Of a DNA stretch of 23,535 nucleotides, positions 12,492-19,910 are shown piece by piece (the stretch's first letter is position 1; each line of letters opens with the position of its first letter). The position numbers and the translations under genes are program-made. The notes below the pieces were generated by a model. The model was not told the DNA's origin. It saw only the letters and a list, made by a program, of their open reading frames with translations, and searched no databases. The stretch is from NCBI GenBank assembly GCA_035575095.1, contig DATLYF010000109.1:1-23535 (forward strand). The letters are read 5' to 3'. This DNA comes from DATLYF01 sp035575095. Lineage in GTDB: Bacteria; Pseudomonadota; Gammaproteobacteria; Competibacterales; Competibacteraceae.

Positions 12492-15314
12492 TCATTCCCG
12501 TTCGTGCTTGCGCGCGTGGGTGCGGAACGCCTCCTGCACGTTGGCGCGCAGCACCTCGTCCTCCCACGGCTTGGTCAGGAACTTGTAGATCTCGCCGCGG
12601 TTGATGGCCTCGGTCACCGAATGCAGGTCGGTATAGCCGCTCAGCACGATGCGCATGGTCTCGGGGTACATGTCCTTGACCCGGCTGAGGAACTCGGTGC
12701 CGTTGATGCCCGGCATGCGTTGGTCGGAGATGATTACCTGGACATCGTGCCTGGCTAGGATCTCGAAGCCTTCGTCGGCATTGGTGGCGGTGAGGATGCG
12801 GTAACCGTCGCGGCGCAGCACTCGCTGCAGGGCACGCAGGATGTTTTCCTCGTCATCCACCAGCAGCACGGTGCGGGCCGCATCGGATGCCGCGCTTAGG
12901 GCAGCGGGCACCAGACGGCGCCGGCGCAACACCTCCTCCACCTGCTGCGGCGGCAGCGGATGGCAGAAATAAAAGCCCTGGAACTCGTCGCAATGGTTCT
13001 TGCGCAGATAGCCGATCTGCGCCTCGCTCTCCACCCCCTCGGCGATCACCCTGAGCCTGAGGTGGTGGGCGATGGCGATGATGGAGCGGGCGATGGCGGC
13101 ATCATCGCTGTTGGTGGAGACGTCCTTGACGAAGGAGCGGTCGATCTTGATCTTGTCGATAGAGAACTTCTTCAGATAGCTCAGGCTGGAGTAGCCGGTG
13201 CCGAAGTCGTCCAGGGTCACCTTCACACCGAGCGCCTTGAGCTGACGCAAAGTGGCGATGACCCGCTCGGCGTTCTCCATGACGATACTCTCGGTGAGCT
13301 CCAGCTCCAGGAACTGGGGCTCCAGCCCGGTAACGGTCAGCACGCGCTTGACCTCGTCGACGAAGTTGGGGCGCTGGAACTGCAGCGACGAGATGTTGAC
13401 CGCCACGCTGAAACTGGAGATCCCCGCCTCCCGCCAATGCCGGTTCTGACGGCAGGCTTCCTCCAGCACCCAGGAACCGATGGACACGATCTGCCCGCTG
13501 TCTTCGGCGATGGGAATGAAGCGATCGGGGTTGAGGATGCCGGTATCGGGACGGTGCCAGCGGATCAGCGCTTCCACGCCGACAATCTCGCCGGTGACGG
13601 CGCTCACCTGCGGCTGGTAGTAGAGCATCAGCTCGCCCTTGTCGAGCCCATCGCGCAGGCGGTGGGCGATGCTCAGGCGGTCGTAGAGCTTGTGCTCGAA
13701 CTCGTCGCTGAACACCTGGTAGTTGTTGCGCCCCTGCTCCTTGGCGCGGTACATGGCCAGGTCGGCGTACTGAATCAGTTTCAGCGGATCGTCGCCATGC
13801 TCGGGATAAACACTGATGCCGATGCTACAGGTCAGGTACAGGTTGTGCTGCTCGATGGAGATGGGCTGGACGACGGCGTCGATGAGGCGCTGCGTGGTGA
13901 CCAGCACATCCTCGAAGCGCAATACCCCGACGAGCAGCACCACGAACTCGTCGCCCCCTAGCCGTGACACCGTATCCTGCTGGCGCACACAGGTTTGCAG
14001 GCGCTCGGCGATGCACTTGAGCACCTGATCGCCGACGGCGTGCCCCAACGAGTCGTTGATCAGTTTGAAGCGGTCCAGATCGATGAACAGCACCGCCAGC
14101 ATGCGCTGCAGCCGGCTCACGAAATTCAGGGCCTGGGCCAGCCGGTCCTCGAGCAAGTGGCGGTTGGGCAGATCGGTCAGGTAGTCGTGGCTGGCGCGAT
14201 GGGCGACTTCCAGCTCGTAGCGTTTGTGCTCGGTGATGTCGTTGATGATGCCGATGAAGTGCCGCACCCTGTCCTTCTCATCGCGCACCGGTGCCACATG
14301 CAGATCGTTCCAGAACAGGCTGCCGTCCTTGCGGTAGTTGCGCAGGAGCGCATGCCCTTCGCGCCGCTCGGCCAGGGCCAGACGGATCTGGTTGAGGCCG
14401 GCCTGCTGGGTCTCGCTGCCCTGCAGGAAGCGGCAATTGCGGCCGATGACCTCCTCCGCCCGGTAGCCGGTGATGCGTTCGAAGGCCGGGTTGACGTAGG
14501 TGATGGGCTGACCGGGCTGCTGGATGTCGACGATCACGATACCGTTGCTGCTGACCTGGATCGCCTGCTCACGCAGACGCAACTCCCGCTCCGCCGCGCG
14601 CCGCGCAGTGATGTCGCGCAGCGCCAACAGCCAGGCCCCGCCCCCGGCCCAGCCGGTGTGGGCGGCGCGGATCTCGATGTGACGACCCTCACCGTCGGCA
14701 CCGGCCAGCCCGATCTCGCTGATCCCCTCGCGCAGAGCGCCGAGATCGTAGCGCATCCCGATCAGCTCCTCGGGATGACGTCCGATCAGCCCCTCCACCG
14801 CCGGGTTGGCGAGCAGCACCCGCCCCTCGGGATCGAGCACCAGCAGCCCATCGGCGTTGTCCTCGAACAGGGTACGGAAGCGGGCCTCGCTGCGCCGCAG
14901 GTTGTCCTCGGCCTCGAGCCTGTCGCAGCGCTCCAGGGCATAACGGATCGCGCGCTCCAGTTGCTCGGCGGTGAGCCCGGCCTTGACCAGATAGTCCGCA
15001 GCGCCGGCCCGCATGGCCTCGAGATCGACGTCGTAGTCGCCCTGCCCGGTGAGGATGATGAAGGGCCGCGTGTTGCCGGCGCCGACGGCCTGCTGCAGCA
15101 GTTCGATGCCGGTGCGCGGGCCGAGCCGGTAGTCCACCAGATAGAGGTCGTGGACGCAGCTCAGGATCGCCGCGAGCCCTTCCTCGAAGCTGGCCCGCCA
15201 GTCGAACCGGCACTCGAGGCCGCGCATGCGCTGCAGCAGGTCGCGGGTGATGACATAGTCATCCTCGTCGTCGTCGATCAATAAAAGCCTAAGCGGCCGG
15301 GCCAGCGCCATCAT
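12492..15314 (-). CDS. REC-PAS-LOV-GGDEF-EAL-REC cyclic-di-GMP signalling protein
   Basis: This is a 940-residue soluble protein. Domains in order: receiver 1 (8-125; phosphoacceptor Asp61, Thr89, Lys111); PAS (145-240); PAS of LOV type (248-365) with GRNCRFLQG and candidate photo-cysteine Cys294, FMN-contact Asn326 (NYRKDG) and Asn336 (FWN), but Ile357 where LOV domains have the signalling Gln; GGDEF (370-535) with intact GGDEF 453-457 and an RxxD inhibitory site 444-447; EAL (545-795) with E581-A-L, DDFGTGYSS (702-710) and EGVES (759-763), all intact; receiver 2 (814-935; Asp864, Ser892, Lys915). It can in principle both make and degrade cyclic-di-GMP under phosphorylation and blue-light or redox control. 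It overlaps the end of the frameshifted receiver gene upstream by 26 bases, so it is translated in the same operon. Start 15311 (second Met) is possible. Confidence 0.93.
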   Translation of the reverse strand: MMALARPLRLLLIDDDEDDYVITRDLLQRMRGLECRFDWRASFEEGLAAILSCVHDLYLVDYRLGPRTGIELLQQAVGAGNTRPFIILTGQGDYDVDLEAMRAGAADYLVKAGLTAEQLERAIRYALERCDRLEAEDNLRRSEARFRTLFEDNADGLLVLDPEGRVLLANPAVEGLIGRHPEELIGMRYDLGALREGISEIGLAGADGEGRHIEIRAAHTGWAGGGAWLLALRDITARRAAERELRLREQAIQVSSNGIVIVDIQQPGQPITYVNPAFERITGYRAEEVIGRNCRFLQGSETQQAGLNQIRLALAERREGHALLRNYRKDGSLFWNDLHVAPVRDEKDRVRHFIGIINDITEHKRYELEVAHRASHDYLTDLPNRHLLEDRLAQALNFVSRLQRMLAVLFIDLDRFKLINDSLGHAVGDQVLKCIAERLQTCVRQQDTVSRLGGDEFVVLLVGVLRFEDVLVTTQRLIDAVVQPISIEQHNLYLTCSIGISVYPEHGDDPLKLIQYADLAMYRAKEQGRNNYQVFSDEFEHKLYDRLSIAHRLRDGLDKGELMLYYQPQVSAVTGEIVGVEALIRWHRPDTGILNPDRFIPIAEDSGQIVSIGSWVLEEACRQNRHWREAGISSFSVAVNISSLQFQRPNFVDEVKRVLTVTGLEPQFLELELTESIVMENAERVIATLRQLKALGVKVTLDDFGTGYSSLSYLKKFSIDKIKIDRSFVKDVSTNSDDAAIARSIIAIAHHLRLRVIAEGVESEAQIGYLRKNHCDEFQGFYFCHPLPPQQVEEVLRRRRLVPAALSAASDAARTVLLVDDEENILRALQRVLRRDGYRILTATNADEGFEILARHDVQVIISDQRMPGINGTEFLSRVKDMYPETMRIVLSGYTDLHSVTEAINRGEIYKFLTKPWEDEVLRANVQEAFRTHARKHERE

Positions 15315-15836
15315 CCTTGTAGTCCTGGGTCTGCGGCAGTTCGACGATTTCCAGCCAATAGCGACCCAGGGTCTTGACCACCTCGATCAAGCCCTTGAAC
15401 GTGACCGGCTTGGTGATGTAGGAGCTGGCCCCGATGTCGTAGGAGCGCAGCACATCCTCCTCCGCCTTGGAAGTGGTAGCACCACCACGGGGATGTGGCG
15501 CAGCGCCGGATCGGCCTTGATCTCGGCCAGGGCCTCGCGACCGTCCAGGCGTGGCATGTTGAGGTCCAGCAGTATCAGGCTGGGCATGGGATAGGTCAGG
15601 TCATCGCCATAGGGCGGCTGCCGGCGCAGATAGGCCAGCAGCTCCTCGCCGTCCTCGACGAAGTGCAGATGATTGATCAGCCGGCTCTCGGCGAAGGCCT
15701 CCTGCGCCAGCCTGCGGTCATCGGGATCATCTTCGGCCATCAGGATGGCAATGCGCCTTCTGCCCGCGCCCGTCGCGGCGACCGGGGATGAGTGCTCTCG
15801 CAACACCATACCTGCCCTCCCCAAGGTGTTTTTCAT
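15289..15836 (-). pseudogene. Rcp1-type single-domain response regulator with a one-base frameshift
   Basis: From ATG 15836 the frame reads a receiver domain (MAEDDPDD acidic pocket at 33-40; phosphoacceptor Asp91 in LILLDLNMPRLDG) as far as HIPVVVL at residue 120. It then changes to low-complexity Arg/Pro/Ser residues, ending at 15387. Moving one frame at about 15478 restores the rest of the domain: TTSKAEEDVLRSYDIGASSY, then ITKP with the invariant Lys, and a tail to TAG at 15289. One base is missing in GTGCT/ACCACT. Repaired, the protein would be 182 residues, typical of small receivers paired with phytochrome-like kinases. The ATGA overlap with the upstream kinase fixes the start and pairs the two. 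Full conservation downstream suggests a recent mutation or a sequencing error. Confidence 0.85.
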
Positions 15837-18316
15837 AAGACTAAGTCATTCCGGCACGAACGACCTGCGGACGCGTCATGGCCAGCTGGCGCATCCCCGG
15901 TCTGCTGCCCGGGCAGGGTGACGATGAAGGTAGCGCCGACGCCGGGCTGGCTGCGCGCCGTGACGCTGCCGCCGTGACGTTCGACGATCTTTTTGACGAT
16001 GGCCAGACCGATGCCGTTGCCCTCGTATTGCGCCCGTCCATGCAGGCGCTGGAAGGGGATGAAGATGCGGTGCAGGTATTTCTCGTCGAAGCCGATGCCG
16101 TTGTCCTGCACGCAGACCCGGCACAGCGACCGCTCCCGGGACGACCCGCGCTCATCGCCCTCGCCGCCGCTCTCGGCCCAGACCCGGATGCGCGGCGGCA
16201 CTCCGGGGCGCCGGAACTTGAGGGCGTTGCCCAGCAGATTCTGGAACAGTTGCCGCATCTGCGTGGGATCGGCCTTCAGCGTGGGCAAGTCCAGCACCTC
16301 GATGTCCGCCCCGGACTGCTCGATCAGCGCCTCCAGGTCCACCAGCACCTCGCGCACCACCCGGCTGAGGGCAACCACCTCGAAGGGACGGGCCTTGGTG
16401 GTAACGCGGGAATAGAGCAGCAGATCGTCGATCAGGGTCTGCATGCGGCGCGCTGCATGGTTCATGCGCGCCAGGTAGTCCCGGCTCTGCTCGTCTAGGC
16501 TTGCCCCGGCCCGCTCCTGCAGCCGGTCGGCGAATGCCTGGATCTTGCGCAGCGGTTCCTGCAGGTCGTGCGAGGCGACGAAGGCGAAGTCCTGCAGTTC
16601 CTTGTTGCTCGCCTGCAGACTATCGAGGGCTTGCACGACGTTCTCGTACAGGTGGATGTTGTCGAGTACCGCCGCCGCCATGGCGGCGAACTGCAGCGCG
16701 ATGGCCTCGTCCTCGACTGTAAACTCGCCATCATACTTGTCCGATAACTGCAGCAGTCCCAGGCGGCGGCCGGCGGCATCGCGCAACGACACCGCCAGCC
16801 AGCCGCGCAGCGGCGGCTGCCGCGCCACCTTCCTGGCGAAATCAGGCCAGCGCGGATGGGCCTCCAGCTCGGCCTGAGTCAGACGCAGCACCGGACTCTC
16901 GCCACAGAGCAGGAAGGTATCACCGGCGCCGGCAACGTCATAGTCGCGCCAGGCCGCGTACTTGTCTGACAGCGAGACGGCGCCGATGGCCTGTGACGGG
17001 TCGCCGTCGCGGATGAACACCATCATTGCCTGATGGGTGCCGATCACCGCGCGCGCTTCATCGGCCAGCAACTGCAAAAGATGCCCGCGATCCTGCAGCT
17101 TGTTGATTGCCACCGCCGCCCGGCTCAAGCCCTGCAGTTGCGCGGTGTGCCGGCGGCGGCTGGTAACGTCACGGCCGTAGACGGAGACCCCTTCGCCATA
17201 GGGATAGGCATGGAACGCCAGCCAGCACCCGGCCTGCTCCTGGTACAGCTCACAGCGCTGCGGCGCACGGGTGGCGAGCGCCTCTTGCAGGCACCGCTCC
17301 AGGGGTGAATCGACCCATACCGGCAGCGCCTCGTGGAAGCGGCGTCCGAGCGGACTGCCGCCTCCCGCCGCCAGCAACTCCTCCGCCCGCCGGTTGCAGT
17401 GCACGATTCGCCAGTGCCGGTCCAGGGAGAAGAAGGGATCGGCGATACTGCTGAGGATGGCCTCGGTGCGCTGTCGGGCCTCGCGCAATTCGGCGTTGAG
17501 CTGCGCCAGACCGAGACTCTGACGGCGCGCCAGGCCGGCGAGATACAGGGCAAAAGCGGTCATCAGCGACGCGACCACGCCGGCGCCGAGCACCAGCTCC
17601 GGCAGCCGGCTATCGAACGCCGCGAGCATCCGCCCTATCGGCCGGATACGCACTTCCCATTCCCGGCCGTACAAGGCAAGCTTCTGGCTCTTCTGATAGA
17701 GGACGGCGCTGGCCTCCGACGCATCGGTCTGCCGATACAGCGAGTGCCCGCGATCCAGGACCTCCACGGCGAAGCCCGGCACGGCCTTGTACAGGATGCG
17801 TTCGAACAGGACGCTGAAATGCATGCTGGCGACGAGAAAGCCGACGAACTCGTCACCCACCCGGACGGGTACCGCGATCAAATAGCCCTGCGCGCCGCTG
17901 AGCAAATGCAAGGGCGGCGTGAGCAGCGGCCGATCCTGCTGCCGCGCCGTGTGTAGGGTCTCCGCGCGATCCGGATAATCACTCAGATCGCGGCCGGCGA
18001 GGCTGTTCTTCGCGCGCCCCATCCACCAGCGCACCGTATAGTCCGGGTCGACCCAGGCAAACGCATGGATGCTCGGGAAATCGCGCAGATAGAGCTGCGC
18101 CTCCAGTTCCCATTCGGCCTTGGCCACCGGCGCGGCGCGTATCCGCCACCGTTCGCCGAGGCGGACGATAGTCTCGACCCGCTGCTGTAAGCCCTCCTCC
18201 AGGGCCTGAGCTACATCCGCGGCGACGGCATTCAGGAGCTCTTCGCGGAACTGCGCGCGCTGCCAGTCCAGGGCCCGCCACAGGTAGAGGTTCACGCTGA
18301 GCAGCGCCAGCAGCAC
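15833..18316 (-). CDS. Membrane-bound CHASE-PAS-GAF sensor histidine kinase
   Basis: The protein is 827 residues from the only conventional in-frame start (GTG 18316), but probably begins 27 codons further up. Order: first membrane helix (1-13 in this numbering, cut short by the GTG start), periplasmic CHASE-like domain (about 25-230; AFAWVD, GRDLSDYP, LSGAQGYLIAVPV), second helix (239-260), PAS (282-385), GAF (405-555), dimerisation/phosphoacceptor domain with His583 (ASHDLQEPLR), and an ATPase domain with N693/N697, DNGIG (738-742) and GNGIGLA (767-773). The kinase half resembles phytochrome-type kinases. It overlaps the small receiver gene by ATGA, so that receiver is its likely phosphorylation target. 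The CHASE domain implies an extracellular ligand, not identifiable here. Confidence 0.88.
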   Translation of the reverse strand: MLLALLSVNLYLWRALDWQRAQFREELLNAVAADVAQALEEGLQQRVETIVRLGERWRIRAAPVAKAEWELEAQLYLRDFPSIHAFAWVDPDYTVRWWMGRAKNSLAGRDLSDYPDRAETLHTARQQDRPLLTPPLHLLSGAQGYLIAVPVRVGDEFVGFLVASMHFSVLFERILYKAVPGFAVEVLDRGHSLYRQTDASEASAVLYQKSQKLALYGREWEVRIRPIGRMLAAFDSRLPELVLGAGVVASLMTAFALYLAGLARRQSLGLAQLNAELREARQRTEAILSSIADPFFSLDRHWRIVHCNRRAEELLAAGGGSPLGRRFHEALPVWVDSPLERCLQEALATRAPQRCELYQEQAGCWLAFHAYPYGEGVSVYGRDVTSRRRHTAQLQGLSRAAVAINKLQDRGHLLQLLADEARAVIGTHQAMMVFIRDGDPSQAIGAVSLSDKYAAWRDYDVAGAGDTFLLCGESPVLRLTQAELEAHPRWPDFARKVARQPPLRGWLAVSLRDAAGRRLGLLQLSDKYDGEFTVEDEAIALQFAAMAAAVLDNIHLYENVVQALDSLQASNKELQDFAFVASHDLQEPLRKIQAFADRLQERAGASLDEQSRDYLARMNHAARRMQTLIDDLLLYSRVTTKARPFEVVALSRVVREVLVDLEALIEQSGADIEVLDLPTLKADPTQMRQLFQNLLGNALKFRRPGVPPRIRVWAESGGEGDERGSSRERSLCRVCVQDNGIGFDEKYLHRIFIPFQRLHGRAQYEGNGIGLAIVKKIVERHGGSVTARSQPGVGATFIVTLPGQQTGDAPAGHDASAGRSCRNDLVL

Positions 18317-18394
18317 CAGCGGCGCCAGCCAGCATAGCCGAGCGCAGCGCCAGACCCGTTGCCACCGGTGCGGGAGAGAGTGTTGGCCTGCCTC

Positions 18395-18411
18395 TATGAG
18401 ACTGTCCCCTC
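18395..18411 (-). promoter_or_regulatory. Ribosome-binding site and AUA codon: probable true start of the membrane kinase
   Basis: GAGGGG (18411-18406) is followed, 8 bases on, by ATA (18397-18395), in frame with the kinase and with no stop between. The added 27 residues give a basic stretch (HRWQRVWRCAR) and then complete the first membrane helix (LCWLAPLVLLALLSVNLYLW). Between the previous gene's stop and GTG 18316 there is no in-frame ATG, GTG or TTG. Either AUA initiates, or the real base is G (ATG). Confidence 0.5.
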
Positions 18412-19729
18412 AGCGGCCCTGGGCACGCCGCTCCTGGCTGATCGGCAGCAGGATGCGGAAGGTGGTGCCCGCCCCCACGGCGCTCTCCACCTCGATCTTG
18501 CCACTATGCTTCTTGACGATGCCGTAGGACAGCGCCAGTCCCAGACCGGTCCCCGTGCCCACCGGCTTGGTGGTGAAGAACGGCTCGAAGATGCGCCCCA
18601 GGTGCTCGGCGGGGATGCCGCAGCCGCTGTCGCTGATCTCCACGCAGATCTGCTCCGGCAGCGGGCGCGTGCGCACGGTGATGTGGCCGTCGCGGTCGAT
18701 GGCGTGAGCGGCGTTGATCAGGATGTTGAGAAACACCTGGTTGAGCTGCAAGGGCAGGCACTGGATACTCGGCAGTGCGCCGTAGTCCTTCTCCAGCCGG
18801 GCCCGGTACTTGATCTCGTTCCAAGCGATGTTGATGGCGCTGTCCAGGCTGCGGTGGATATCCGCCCACTGCCATTCGTCGGGGATGCCGCCGTGAGAGA
18901 AGTCCTTGAGGTCCTGAACGATCTTCTTGACTCGCGCAATACCCTCCTTGGACTCCTCCAGCAACTGCGGCAGATCCTGCAGGATGTAGTCGAGGTCATG
19001 GCGCTCGCGCAACTGGGCCAGCAGTTCGGCCTGGCTCCCGGCCCGTCCCACCATCCGCTCGTAGGACTCGAGCGCGGCCAGGATGCTGCGGATGTAGTCT
19101 TCGAGAGTCGCCAGGTTGGAGTAAACGTAGCCGATGGGATTGTTGATCTCGTGGGCGACGCCAGCGGCGAGCTGGCCGATGGAGGCCATCCTCTCTGACT
19201 GCAGCAGCTGGTTCTGAGCTTCCTGGAGCTGGGAATAGGCCCGGTGCAGCTCGGCATTGCGCCGGCTCAGCTCCTCCTCGCGCTGCTTGCGCTCGGAGAT
19301 GTCGTGCATCACCAGAGAGAGATAGCGGAGATGGCCCTGCGCATCGCGGTGCGCCCTGACCGTCAGATAGACGGTCATGCCGCCGCCGTCGTTGCGGCGC
19401 AGCTCCACCTCTCCATGATAGTGACCCTGTGCCAGGGCGCTGCGCAGGCAGTCGCCGAGCAGGTGGCAGCCGGGCTCCTGGCCGCAGGCCTCGGCGAGCG
19501 CGCGGCCCAGTACCGCCTCCAGCCGCGCCACCCCCATGAGCCCGCAGGCGGCGTGGTTGGCGTAGCGGATACGCCCGTCGCCGTCGACGATCCAGACGTA
19601 GTCGCACACCGCCTCCATGATGTCCAGCAGTTGCTGGCGTGATTCCTCCAGCCGCTGCCGCTCGCTGATGTCCAGGTGCTCCACGAAGGCCGATGGGTGG
19701 CGGCGGTCATCGTCGGATGTCGACATCAT
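18410..19729 (-). CDS. Soluble PAS-domain sensor histidine kinase
   Basis: This is a 439-residue protein without membrane helices. A PAS domain (about 35-148) is followed by a coiled coil (148-180), the phosphoacceptor motif with His193 (ASIGQLAAGVAHEINNPIGY), a long helical insert, and the ATPase domain with N-box (LINAAHAI), SDSGCGIP, FFTTKP and GTGTGLGLAL. The NtrB-like ATPase style and H-E-I-N-N-P motif are those of cytoplasmic kinases. The N-terminal 30 residues (FVEHLDISERQRLEESRQQL) look like the tail of a preceding PAS domain, so the gene may be a shortened form of a longer kinase. No ribosome-binding site is visible before the paired ATGs at 19729/19726. Its stop lies 13 bases before the AUA start proposed for the next kinase, so the two are probably co-transcribed. 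Confidence 0.88.
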   Translation of the reverse strand: MMSTSDDDRRHPSAFVEHLDISERQRLEESRQQLLDIMEAVCDYVWIVDGDGRIRYANHAACGLMGVARLEAVLGRALAEACGQEPGCHLLGDCLRSALAQGHYHGEVELRRNDGGGMTVYLTVRAHRDAQGHLRYLSLVMHDISERKQREEELSRRNAELHRAYSQLQEAQNQLLQSERMASIGQLAAGVAHEINNPIGYVYSNLATLEDYIRSILAALESYERMVGRAGSQAELLAQLRERHDLDYILQDLPQLLEESKEGIARVKKIVQDLKDFSHGGIPDEWQWADIHRSLDSAINIAWNEIKYRARLEKDYGALPSIQCLPLQLNQVFLNILINAAHAIDRDGHITVRTRPLPEQICVEISDSGCGIPAEHLGRIFEPFFTTKPVGTGTGLGLALSYGIVKKHSGKIEVESAVGAGTTFRILLPISQERRAQGR

Positions 19730-19820
19730 GGGCAGTGGCAGGGTGGCTATCCCGGTTGTTGCAGCGGGTTACGGTATCGCGGCCTGCGATCCGGGCAGGA
19801 CTTGGGTCAAGTGTAACCAC

Positions 19821-19838
19821 AAACTGCGGCCGCCGCAG
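19821..19838 (-). terminator. Possible weak terminator after fadD
   Basis: On the minus strand CTGCGG-CGG-CCGCAG is followed by TTTG. A second perfect stem, GCGCGG/CCGCGC with an eight-base loop, lies just upstream at 19858-19877. Both fall in the 181-base gap between fadD and the soluble kinase. The T-run is short, so termination would be partial; no strong kinase promoter was found downstream. Confidence 0.3.
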
Positions 19839-19910
19839 AAGATATCTGCCCCATTCAGCGCGCGGCCTGCAGACCGCGCCCACGCCGGCCCACCGATCGG
19901 TTCGCCCGCC

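Noticed and set aside
13995..15284. Plus-strand open frame of 429 codons opposite the GGDEF-EAL gene
   Set aside because: Mirror of a clear multi-domain protein; no motif and no ribosome-binding site.
17979..18365. Minus-strand frame starting GTG 18365 just after the soluble kinase, considered as an alternative start for the membrane kinase
   Set aside because: It is in a different frame from the kinase, and its Ala/Gly-rich N-terminus does not form the charged-plus-helix pattern; the same-frame AUA explains the sequence better without a shift.
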